Below are positions 29,775 to 38,602 of a stretch of 64,000 nucleotides of DNA, one piece after another. Source of the DNA: Aurantiochytrium sp. KH105 (lineage: Eukaryota; Sar; Bigyra; Thraustochytrida; Thraustochytriidae). A program made the translations under genes and the position numbers. Location: the NCBI GenBank assembly GCA_003116975.1, contig BGKB01000074.1, positions 237,451 to 301,450 of the forward strand, given 5' to 3'. The notes beneath the pieces are model-generated. The model saw nothing but the letters and a program-made list of their open reading frames with translations. It did no database searches and was not told the DNA's origin. Numbering within the stretch: the stretch's first letter is position 1; every line of letters starts with the position of its first letter.

Positions 29775-30962
29775 CCTCCTCTCCTCTCCGCTTCGCTTCG
29801 CGCGAAGTCAAGAAAGGTCTACGTCCCGACTGCTCCTCCTGCTTCTCCTCCTCGTCGCCGCTGCTCCCGCTCGCGCTCTCGGTCCTGCTCGTGTTCGTGC
29901 GTAGCAAAGGATCGCGATTCAGGTCTGCCTCTCGCCGCGAGCGTCTCGGGACCGAGGCTCTGGGCGACCAGACCGGCAAAGGGCAACGCCTCGCGAGGCC
30001 CAGGAGAGAGGAGAAGGAATAGGAGAAGAGAGAAGAAGCAGTGCAGAAGAAGAAGGAAAAGCAGGCGAAGAAGAAGAGACGGATAAGATCAGACCACAGA
30101 CCAGGCGCGAAGGCCTCCGAGCTGGGCGCAGACGCGGGCGACGACGCCGAGACGAGACGAGACAAGGAAGGGCTGCAGATGCAGCACGAGGCCCGGGGCG
30201 CACAGCGCAGGCGCAGCGACGGCGAGCGCCTCACTGTCAGGGCTGGACAGCGGGAGGAGGCGGCGCTGCTGCGTCTCGCGAGCGTGCCCGATGAGCCTCA
30301 GGCCACCGCAGCGCACCTCAGGTGCGGTACCTTTGTGGGGGACAAAATAGGGTTGCGCAGATGACCGGGGACCACCGCAAACCTAACCGGTGGCGCCTCG
30401 CGTTCACATCACCGCAGAATCAATGGATGGCGTCGCACGAAGGGCGCGCCGAGCGAGGGGCATATCCGCAACGAAGAAAGGCAGAGCGGCGGTGCTTGCA
30501 AGGTGCGTGCAGGGCGTGGAGGATCGGGCGGGCGGGAGAGCGGTGGAGCGGCGGGGCGCGAGACGCGGATGACGGCCAGTGATTAGAAGAACATGTCCCT
30601 CCGAAAACGTCAGAGACGTTGATGAGGAAGAACATTGTGCTAGATAGTACCTGAGGTCGATCGACGGCGGCTCGCGCGCAGGAGAGGAGTTCTAAGAGAA
30701 GATGAATGGAGAGAGCTGGCTTTGTGGACGACAGACCTTGCTGACGAATGAACATTATCGCAACTTTTACAGGTGAAGCTAGCGTTTGTAGACTTTGCTG
30801 ACCCACGATGTCAAGCCTTGAATCAATATGTTTACTGGAAAACTTTGACTTGTCTTCTCATATTGTGTTGCCTTGATCTTGATTGGGAGGGGCTAGCGTA
30901 AGATCGATTCAAATGAGGTGTCTCGATTTCATTCATTCATTCACTTGATCAATCATTTTAGG
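29775..30962. other. Intergenic region, EI24-like promoter and TRM7 3' end
   Basis: 1.19 kb without a supported gene. 29775-30300 is purine/CT-rich and holds only compositional frames. 30600-30960 is AT-richer (ATTCATTCATTCA near 30930) and likely contains the TRM7 3'UTR. Confidence 0.45.
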
Positions 30963-31955
30963 CTATTGGATAGACTTGGTGGAACCGGCACCTGCGGTGC
31001 GTTTTCGCTCAATGGCCTCCTTGTACGATGGGTTAATGGGGAGCTGGGTTGGCGCAAGATAGTTTTCCGCTGCGGCCTTGCTCAAGGCATACGACTGATC
31101 CGAATCAAAGCCAGAAAGATCGCCACACGCAACGAAGGGAACGACCACCTTGTTGACGCCGAGCAAGTCATTGCGTTTATCGTCCTTTGCGCTCGTTGAT
31201 GCTGGCGCTGGCGCTGGCGCAGGCGCAGCATTTGTCATAGTGGCCTCCCCCTCACCGGCACCAGCAGCTCCCGAAGACGATTTCGTATAGTCTGCCGCAA
31301 GCATGGGCGTGATCATGGTTGGCGTGTAGCCCTGAGGGGGCGTATAGTTTTGGCAAACCACAAAGGCTTCCATGCTAGAGTTCCGGCTACTCTTGGGTTT
31401 GGCAATCGTCACAAGTGGGAAGAATTGGCGCAGCTGCGCATAGAGAAGCGTGACATCTCTGCCGCGAAACATTTTGGCCACAAAGGCGCCGCCTGGACGC
31501 AGCACAAAGGTTGCGATATTGAGGGCGGCCAACAGCAGCTGGGCCTGCAGGTACTCATCAATGTCAGCAAGACCACTCACATCTGGCGCACCGTCGCTGA
31601 CGACGATGTCGCACAGTTTGCCCTCAAAGTGGCCGATAATGTCCTCTGCCGTTCGCCGTGAAGTGATATCGCCCTGGAGCTGCACGACGCCAGGAATGGG
31701 CGCCATCTCTTGGAGATCTACAGCGACAATACGCGTTTCCTTGGTTTTGTCCTCGCCATCCTCCCAAAGGCGTCTGCTCAGGACCTGGCTCCAGCTCCCC
31801 GGCGCCGCGCAGAGGTCCACGGCCCTCGAGCAGCCCTGCAAAAGCTTGTACTCGTCGTCGATCTGGAGCAGCTTGAAGGCCGACCTCGCGCGGAACCCGA
31901 GCTCCTTCGCGCGCCGGTAGTAAATGTCGCGGCGGTCCTTGCTCTTGAGCCCCAT
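30963..31955 (-). CDS. TRM7: tRNA 2'-O-ribose methyltransferase, TRM7/FTSJ1 family (330 aa)
   Basis: FtsJ/RrmJ-type Rossmann methyltransferase that uses S-adenosylmethionine to methylate the ribose at anticodon-loop positions 32 and 34 of certain tRNAs. The K-D-K-E catalytic tetrad is complete: K28 (ARSAFKLL), D121 (VVSDGAPD), K161 (FVAKMFRG) and E196 (NSSMEAFVV). The SAM loop is [14 protein letters not shown] (residues 46-59). Start [18 protein letters not shown] is the TRM7 consensus and fixes ATG 31955. A C-terminal extension has an Ala/Pro-rich spacer ([11 protein letters not shown]) and then [14 protein letters not shown], a motif typical of the eukaryotic TRM7 tail. Cytoplasmic; partners in other species are Trm732 and Trm734. 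It is divergent from the DENR gene, across 389 bases. Confidence 0.93.
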   Translation of the reverse strand: MGLKSKDRRDIYYRRAKELGFRARSAFKLLQIDDEYKLLQGCSRAVDLCAAPGSWSQVLSRRLWEDGEDKTKETRIVAVDLQEMAPIPGVVQLQGDITSRRTAEDIIGHFEGKLCDIVVSDGAPDVSGLADIDEYLQAQLLLAALNIATFVLRPGGAFVAKMFRGRDVTLLYAQLRQFFPLVTIAKPKSSRNSSMEAFVVCQNYTPPQGYTPTMITPMLAADYTKSSSGAAGAGEGEATMTNAAPAPAPAPASTSAKDDKRNDLLGVNKVVVPFVACGDLSGFDSDQSYALSKAAAENYLAPTQLPINPSYKEAIERKRTAGAGSTKSIQ

Positions 31956-32344
31956 CGCTGCTCCGCTCCGCCTCCTCGGCCGGCCAGCCAGCCAGCAATG
32001 CGACTCGCCTCGCGCGACGCCAAGCGAGCAAGGCCTCCTCGACTCGCCTCGACTCGACGCATATGGCTCGCTCGGAAAAGCTGCTGGGCCGGGTTAGATG
32101 CGCGGTTTCCTGCGCCCATCGATTTCGTCCTTGCTTCGAGGGTGGCAAAGGTGGATCGAGGCGAAGGCGCGCAGACCACGAACGAGGGCGCCGGCGATCT
32201 TTCTCCCTGCGTGCGCGCGCGCGAGCGAGGGTGCGGAACACCGGCCTGGCGCGGCGAGGGAAGGAGAGGCCGAGCGAGGCTCCCGGGAGCGCGAGTCTAG
32301 TCTAGTTAGCTGGCTAGCTAGCCAGCCAGCGTCGGGAAAGAGAG
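31956..32344. promoter_or_regulatory. Shared divergent promoter, TRM7 (-) and DENR-like (+)
   Basis: 389 bases, GC-rich, with GCCAGCCAGC repeats on both sides (about 31981-31995 and 32314-32330), CGACTCG repeats near 32040 and CTAG repeats at 32296-32320. No TATA box is evident. Confidence 0.5.
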
Positions 32345-32900
32345 ATGACCACGGACGCTTTCCGCGCGCGCCTGGTGCGCTTCTACGAGCAGTACGTTTC
32401 TACGGCATGGACGTGACGAGATGCACGCGAGGCTTTAATGGGAGCGCAACATGCGTAGTCATATGGAATGTTTCACCGGCTGACTGACTGACCGACTCAC
32501 TGACGCACTGACGTTGTAAAATGTCACCGTGCCGCACTACAGCCACCAGCCGGATAAGCTTGGCGATGTGGAAAAGCTTCTTGCCAAGACGCAGGGCAAA
32601 CCCGAGAACGAACAAAAGCTCATTGACGCTCTTGTTGACAAGTATGGCCCCGAGCCCATGGTCAGCGACCCGGAGGCCCTCCGCGCGCGCATTCGTGCCT
32701 TCTACAAGCACTACAACCCGGACAAGCTCAACAAGGTCGATAACCTTGTGACGCGGACCAAGGGAAAAGCAAATTATGAGGAACGTCTCATGGCGATGCT
32801 CATCGAAAAATATGGCGATGAGCCGGAGCATGAGGAGGGCGAAGCCGGTGCCACTGGTGCTTCTGCTGCCAAGGCGAGCAAGAATGACAATGATGACGAT

Positions 32901-32931
<31 letters not shown>

Positions 32932-33779
32932 GCGATGAGGAGGAATACACTTTCCACTCTCGTGTCGTTCGATTTTACAAGAAATATGCTCCTGAAAAGA
33001 TTTCGGACGTCGACAAGCTGGTAGAACGCACCCGAGGCATTGTCAAGAACGAGGAAAAGCTCATGACCGCTCTTATCGACAAGTACGGGCCCGAGCCAGA
33101 CTCCGCGGACGAAGATGAGGACGATGATTCAGGAGAGGAGGCAGAGGATGATTTTGATGAGCTTGTGGTCGGCAAGCCCGTGTCTGGCCAAATGATTCTC
33201 ACCAAGGAAGATTCTCACTTGCGCGAAATTGTATACTGCCCTGTGGACGGCATGCCGCCCGAGTACTGCGAGTACTTGCCAACATTTAAGGCTGCGTTGC
33301 CCTGGCTTGAAGAAAGGTTTCCTGATCTCCAGCTTACCACGAAAAAGGGTAAGACTGTGGCTGAGGTTGCTGCTCAGATTCGCGCCGACGGCGGTGAGCT
33401 TGGTGATGCTGCCAGCGCTGTGGCCGCATCCAAGAAGCGAGGTGGTGCTGGCATGCCGAACAAACAGCACGCTTCTGGGGCCGGAGGTCAGGACAAGACC
33501 GTCACCATTGAGCGCTCGCAGCGCCAGCGCCGCAAGTTTGTCACCAGCGTTGTCGGTCTCGATGCTTACGACATTAAACTCAAGGATGCTGCCAAGAAAC
33601 TTGGTCGTCGTTTCGCCTGTGGATCTACTGTGAACAAGCTTCCCAACGGAAAGCAGTCCATCGATATTCAGGGCGACTACATTTACGACATGCCGGATCT
33701 TATTCTCGAGTACTTTCCCAGCGTTGACAAGTCGAGCATCGTGCTCATTGATGGCGGGAAAAAGTCGAAGGCTTTCTAA
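32345..33779 (+). CDS. DENR: DENR/Tma22-like translation factor with three N-terminal repeats (427 aa, two exons)
   Basis: Exon 1 is 32345..32391 and exon 2 is 32543..33779; the donor is CA|GTACGT, the acceptor CACTACAG|C, phase 2. Splicing creates repeat 1 (RLVRFYEHHQPDKLGDVEKL to KYGPEP). Repeat 2 starts RIRAFYKHYNPDKLNKVD and repeat 3 RVVRFYKKYAPEKISDVD; each is about 48 residues and ends KYGPEP or KYGDEP. A poly-Asp run (about residues 130-145) separates repeats 2 and 3. The DENR part follows: REIVYCPVDGMPPEYCEY, the Cys-containing N-terminal segment, then a SUI1 domain (VTIERSQRQRRKFVTSVVGL to VLIDGGKK). DENR works with MCT1 in ribosome recycling and reinitiation. Usual DENR is about 200 residues; the repeat block doubles it. 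Without splicing, no ATG precedes the full repeat 1. Confidence 0.9.
32392..32542 (+). other. Intron of the DENR-like gene (151 bp)
   Basis: Starts GTACGTTTC, ends CCGCACTACAG. It has CTGACTGACTGACCGACT repeats before the acceptor, which also supply branch-point-like CTGAC. Confidence 0.85.
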
Positions 33780-34063
33780 ACGGAAACAGACTACTCAACG
33801 AAATCAATCAAGGCCAACGAGATCCGATTTTCAACAGTAGCCACAGATAGATTTTCATCCCCCTTAACGATCCCATTCCCTCTTTTGCTTGTCTTTCTCG
33901 CGCCAAAAGTACTGACGTGGGAAAGTTCACGCCTTCCAGACAGAATGAGAAAAGGAAAAGAAAAGAGAGAGGCAGAGACAGAGACAGAGACAGAGGCGAG
34001 AGAAGGTAAAAGGGAAAGAAAGTAAAATTCGACATGGGCACAATTATCCAAATGCTGACGAGA
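33780..34063. other. Convergent 3' region, DENR-like and IQ genes
   Basis: 284 bases with GAGACA repeats at about 33970-34000. Nothing else is visible. Confidence 0.5.
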
Positions 34064-36142
34064 TCAAGGACTGCCATTTCGATACTTGACCTTGAAAGCC
34101 TCCCGCGTTGGCTTGGTGCCAATATGTATTGGCTGCTGTGCTTTATGCTGGGTACCACCCGATGCCGGAGGCGAAGAGGGTGGAATTGCACTTGTCATTG
34201 TCTTGTCAAGGGTATCTGTGCCAGCAAAGCTCCCCAGGCAAAGCTCGAGCGAGCCATCCAGACGACTCTGGTCGAGCCACATGCGATTAAGGATCCACGC
34301 CAAAAGGTCTTTACGGCGGGGTGGCTCGCCATGTAAAATCCAGTTTGCCAAAGGCTTTGCGTCCGCCTCAATTCCGAGAGTCCCCCCCTGGCCGAGGTTG
34401 CGCGGCACGACTTTGTTTTCAACATCGGAGAAAACTGGCAACAAAAGCTCCTCGAGGACGGCAGTATCAATCATGCGATAGAATCGCGTCTGCGAGGTGC
34501 GCTCTTCGGCCTCGATGCGAAGCTGATAGGGATTAGTGCGTTCGCGTACAAGAATATGGACCGGGGTCACCTCCCTGTGGCCGTCGGACCATTGCACTGG
34601 AAGATCCAAAGTGTCTTCAAAAACAGTTTTTGGAGTTGGCTGTCCGGGTGTCGGTGCATCGAGACCTTGGCGCCGTTTTCGTTCCTGCTGAATCATACGA
34701 TCAATCTCGGCGTCCTCGCGATCGCGTTGCGCAAGACGCGTCCGTCGAGCACGAAGGCGCTTTCGCTCCAAAAAGCCTCTCGCGCACGCCTGGATGGCCA
34801 CTGCTGCCCGCTGCTCGCTGTTGAGAAAGAGCTTGGCAAAGAGCGATTTACGCACATTGTCCGCGTAGTCCATGGATTTAAGCTCATCTTCCACATCTTC
34901 ACGCTCGCGTCGGATACGCTCGACACGCTGGCGTGCCTGGTACCCGCGCCAGGCGCTCTGCAACATAATTGCTGCAGCTTCCTGCATGGCCTTGGTGCGT
35001 TCTGCCTGCAAACGATCGCGTTCACAACGAGCTTGGAAGGATCGCCACGCGGACTGCAACATGATCGCAGCGACCTCTTCGAGCTCGACGAGGTAGCGCT
35101 GTCGACGAGAGAGAGCCTCGCGGCGTCCAAGACAGCCACGCCACCACGCCTGAATCATGGCAGCTGCTGCACAACGGCGTTCTTCTGGCGTGCGCGCATC
35201 TCGATACGCACGGCGCGCCCGTGCGCCGCGAAATGTGCTCTGAATAACCGTTGCAGAAGCCGCCTCAAGATCGCGCTGCATTGCGGCTTTACGTTGGCGG
35301 ACCTGCGTTCGTGCCAAGTGGCCGCGGAACTGGGCCTGAATGCGCTGTGCGCCAGCCTCGCGGATGCGTGCATTATAAGCCGTGCGAGCCTCTCGCATCT
35401 TGCGACGACCGAGAAAACCGCGAAAGGTGCTCTGTACAATGATGGCGCTGTTTTGCTCGTGTTCCTGCCGCAGCATGGTCGCCCGTTTGCGTAGCTGTTC
35501 TCGTGCGGCCTCCCTGGCACGCGTCCTTTCATCGCCCAAGTCAGACCCTGCGGCCACGGTGGCCTTGGTCTCCTCGGACCACGTCTGTGCGATGGGCGAC
35601 ACTGCAGCGTTGCTGCTGCCTTTGGCCTCGAGAGCGGTCAATTTTGCCTCGAGAGCGCGGGCCTTGGCCAGGAGAGACTCGAGCAAGTCGCTGTCACTGT
35701 AGACGACATTTTTCACGACACGGAGCGCGCGACCATTCCACTCCCAGACATCCTCATTCTCTTCGTCACCGGCTTGCAGCCACTTTTCTGCTTGCGCGCG
35801 GAATCTGCTCGACGGCAAAGGCGGCAAGGGTGCACGAACGTTTTCTTTGGCCGGATCCCGGTCCGTGTCCCTGTCCCAGTTCCCGAAAAGGGCTTCGTCT
35901 CTGCGGTCTTGGTAAGATGAAGAGTCTCCGCCCCGTCGTCTCGGCACGGCGTGCGGCTCGAAGGACCTCGCGCTGCGAACAAGGTCTTCACGCTTCTTGC
36001 GCAGGGCGCCCACGGTGCGGTAGAGTCTCTCGCAGCGTAGAGCCGCGAAAGGCGAGCCCGGGGCCACCTCGCCCGCGCGCACCTCCTGGGCCAGCTCCCG
36101 CTCCGCCTCGCGCAGCTGGCGCTCCACCACGTAGAGGTCCAT
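34064..36142 (-). CDS. Protein with seven IQ motifs (692 aa)
   Basis: Single exon from ATG 36142. Seven IQ-type calmodulin/light-chain-binding motifs sit in the middle third: IIVQSTFRGFLGRRK, RIQAQFRGHLARTQVR, TVIQSTFRGARARRAY, MIQAWWRGCLGRRE, IMLQSAWRSFQAR, IMLQSAWRGYQAR and VAIQACARGFLERKR. A helical, acidic/basic N-terminus (RQLREAERELAQEVRAGE) and a segment with LLESLLAKARALEAKLTALE suggest coiled coil. There is no motor, kinase or GAP domain. The C-terminal part (DLPVQWSDGHREVTPVHILV, RTSQTRFYRMIDTAVLEELL) is folded-looking but unrecognised. Such multi-IQ proteins are common in flagellar or cytoskeletal structures; that role is a guess. Shares an 826-base promoter gap with the PH-SAM gene. 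Confidence 0.8.
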   Translation of the reverse strand: MDLYVVERQLREAERELAQEVRAGEVAPGSPFAALRCERLYRTVGALRKKREDLVRSARSFEPHAVPRRRGGDSSSYQDRRDEALFGNWDRDTDRDPAKENVRAPLPPLPSSRFRAQAEKWLQAGDEENEDVWEWNGRALRVVKNVVYSDSDLLESLLAKARALEAKLTALEAKGSSNAAVSPIAQTWSEETKATVAAGSDLGDERTRAREAAREQLRKRATMLRQEHEQNSAIIVQSTFRGFLGRRKMREARTAYNARIREAGAQRIQAQFRGHLARTQVRQRKAAMQRDLEAASATVIQSTFRGARARRAYRDARTPEERRCAAAAMIQAWWRGCLGRREALSRRQRYLVELEEVAAIMLQSAWRSFQARCERDRLQAERTKAMQEAAAIMLQSAWRGYQARQRVERIRREREDVEDELKSMDYADNVRKSLFAKLFLNSEQRAAVAIQACARGFLERKRLRARRTRLAQRDREDAEIDRMIQQERKRRQGLDAPTPGQPTPKTVFEDTLDLPVQWSDGHREVTPVHILVRERTNPYQLRIEAEERTSQTRFYRMIDTAVLEELLLPVFSDVENKVVPRNLGQGGTLGIEADAKPLANWILHGEPPRRKDLLAWILNRMWLDQSRLDGSLELCLGSFAGTDTLDKTMTSAIPPSSPPASGGTQHKAQQPIHIGTKPTREAFKVKYRNGSP

Positions 36143-36968
36143 CGCGCGTCTGCGTATCCTCTGTCTGCGTCCCCGCCGACGACGCCGCTGCCGCGGTCCC
36201 CGCGAGCGAGGACGAGCGTCTCGCTCGAGGAGTCGGGTTTGGCGGCGTTATTCATCACCCAGGCGCTCGCCCGCCCCCGCTCGCTAACGGCCATTCTCCA
36301 CTTGCGCCGCGCGTCCCCGCACTTGCCGGCGCGCATTCCCCACTTGCCGGCGCACATTCCCCACTTGCGCGGCGGCGCGCCGCGCTTTCCGCCCTCCCCG
36401 CCCCGAATAGCGCACTTGCCCGCGCGCAAAACACACTTGCCCGCGCGCAAAACACACTTGCCGGAGCGCCGCAAGGGCGCAGAGCGGATAGCCCCCTTGC
36501 GCGGCCGCGCATAGCGCACTTGCGAGCGCGGGATAGCGCACTTGCGAGCGCGGGATAGCGCACTTGTGCCGCGCCCCCGCCGCGGCGCGTGCAGACCCGA
36601 GTCGTCGAGTCCTGCTGCCTCAGCACGGGCGCGAGCAGGAGCAAGAGCACGTACGCGAGCGCGGGCGCGGGCGCGGGCGCGGGCGCGGAGCACGGGCGCC
36701 TGCGCGCGCGGCGAGGAGCGAGCGGCGCGAACCCTCCCCCTCCCCCCCGGCGCGGCCGGCCCGCCTCGGCGCGGAGAGGCGCGGAATTGAGGGGGGCGAG
36801 GAGAAGAAGGAGCCCGCACGCGCCGGGCCGCCTGGACGGACTCTTCGGCACTCGCGCGAGAGAGCTCCTGCGCGGGGAGGAAAGGGGCGGCGGCGAGAGG
36901 CTCGCGAGGGCACGAGGCCTTGCGCAGAGCAGAGCAGAGCAGAACAGGTCAAAGCAGGGCAGGGCACG
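36143..36968. promoter_or_regulatory. Divergent promoter with an array of CACTTGC motifs
   Basis: Between the IQ gene (-) and PH-SAM gene (+). From 36299 to 36567 there are nine exact CACTTGC copies, all in plus orientation, plus near variants. The last ones lie in a longer unit GGGATAGCGCACTTGCGAGC (about 36529-36566). Spacing is irregular (roughly 14-50 bases). Further on are GCGCGGGC repeats (36658-36690) and AGAGC x3 at 36926-36943, just before the PH-SAM start. No TATA box was seen. Confidence 0.65.
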
Positions 36969-38042
36969 ATGTCCTTCTTCTTTCGTAGACGTAAGACGAC
37001 GGCGACGAGCACGTCGAGAAACTCGACGCGGACTCCCAGCGTGAGGTCGAACGTAACGTCAACAACTGGCGGTGGCGACGAAGACGACGACCGCCTCGAT
37101 GACGACGAACGCGTAAGCGTCAGCGAAAGCAGCAGTGGCGATGAAGGCGAGGATCGCGGTATCCCAGAGCCCGAGGTCCTCGGCGGTGATACGCGCATGT
37201 CAATGCGGTCGACCGTGACGGAGCGGGATCGGCGCGGGACGCTTTCAGGGATGGGGGGCTCATTCAGCTCGCACCACTCCCGCGAGCGCAGCAATTCTGA
37301 AAGTCTGGTGCGCTCCGGCTTTATGATGAAAAAGGGTGTCGTCAATCAGGCGTACAAGCGGAGATGGTTCGTGCTGACGACCAAGTCGCTCATGTACTTT
37401 GACGACCAGCCCAGCGGCACAGATGTCCCCAAGGGCGTCATTCCGCTTGTCATTGTGTCGCAAGTGAATGTCAAAGACCCCTCGACGCGTGAGCGCATCA
37501 ATGTTGTCACGCCGACCCGTGTGTACAAGCTGAAAACCGACTCCAGCACCGACGCGGAGGCCTGGATCGCCGCCATTTCCGGCGCCGTGGAGATCGAAAA
37601 GAAGATGAACGGCGCGCGTTCGCGTCGTTCCTCGCTGTCCATGCTGGACACGCTACGGATGCAGGATGGTGAACTCTTCCCTGCCGATACGCGTATTCAC
37701 ACGCCCGCAGAAATCAGCAAGTGGGAGTCCTGGTCCAAGTTTGAGGTAGCTGCCTACCTCACTACCTTTGGTATGGCCTGGCATGCGCCCAAGTTCTTTA
37801 ATGCAGGCATCAATGGAGCCCGACTCCGCCATCTCGCCTCGAGCGATCTGGAGGCCATCGGCGTCAAGTCGCGGGACGACCAGCTGACGATTCTCCGCAA
37901 CATCAGCGTTCTCGTCAAGGGCGAGATTGCAGGGAGCGATCCCCCTCCGAGCCCGAAACCGCGCGGCCACAGCGTGAATGAGCCACCCGTTGAAGACGAT
38001 ATTGACCTTCCCTTTGCCACGCCGATGAATCCGGACAGATAA
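36969..38042 (+). CDS. PH and SAM domain protein (357 aa)
   Basis: ATG 36969 (MSFFFRRRKTT) follows AGAGC-rich leader DNA; the frame is open further upstream but that part is low-complexity. A basic then acidic, Ser-rich N-terminus (residues 1-110) precedes a PH domain (about 114-215: GFMMKKGVVNQAYKRRWFVL, KSLMYFDDQPSGTDVPKGVI, and the closing Trp in DAEAWIAAISGA). A SAM domain follows (about 250-325: WSKFEVAAYLTTFGM, FNAGINGARLRHLASSDLEA, SRDDQLTILRNISVL). PH domains bind phosphoinositides or proteins and SAM domains oligomerise, so this looks like a membrane-associated adaptor; no enzyme domain is present. It converges on UAP1; AATAAA lies at 38380-38385. Confidence 0.85.
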   Translation: MSFFFRRRKTTATSTSRNSTRTPSVRSNVTSTTGGGDEDDDRLDDDERVSVSESSSGDEGEDRGIPEPEVLGGDTRMSMRSTVTERDRRGTLSGMGGSFSSHHSRERSNSESLVRSGFMMKKGVVNQAYKRRWFVLTTKSLMYFDDQPSGTDVPKGVIPLVIVSQVNVKDPSTRERINVVTPTRVYKLKTDSSTDAEAWIAAISGAVEIEKKMNGARSRRSSLSMLDTLRMQDGELFPADTRIHTPAEISKWESWSKFEVAAYLTTFGMAWHAPKFFNAGINGARLRHLASSDLEAIGVKSRDDQLTILRNISVLVKGEIAGSDPPPSPKPRGHSVNEPPVEDDIDLPFATPMNPDR

Positions 38043-38602
38043 GGAGTGCTCACTAACTCACTTACCCACGTTCCCTCTCACGCACCCACCTCACTGGGCT
38101 AGCTGGCCGCCAGCCGCCATGATTTCTTCCATCGAATCGAGATGTGACTATGTTGATGTTTCTTTCCCCCCCCCCTTTTCCCTCCCCGTTTTGGTTTTGT
38201 TCTGTTGTTCATCTCATCCCTTGTTACTTGATGGCATAAAAAAATTCCATCCTCTCTGTGTAGATCACCTACATGAGGTCCAAGCGTTGTATCGCAACGA
38301 TGAGATCGACACGGACACAAGTATAGGAAAACAACGCCACAGCCGCGCAAAGAAGAAAAGAACCATGTGCTCTTTTTACAATAAAATTACCCTTCCAGGA
38401 TACCATTCCAAGCAAAGGTCACACTTATGTCCTTTTGAAAAGTAGTTGGGGTCCTCAATGGGCGCATCTCAAAGAACAGGGAAAAGCATTTATTCAAAAA
38501 TAAGCCTACAGCGCAGAACGTCGGAACTGGATGGAAGCAATTTGTTTTATGTTTTGTTTTGTTTTCAATTCTAAAATCTAAGTTGACGTTTGTTCTCCAA
38601 TT
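38043..38602. other. Convergent 3' region, PH-SAM (+) and UAP1 (-)
   Basis: 560 bases, AT-rich. It holds AATAAA at 38380-38385 (plus) and TTTATT at 38489-38494, i.e. AATAAA for the minus-strand UAP1 gene about 110 bases after its stop. No gene is seen. Confidence 0.55.
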
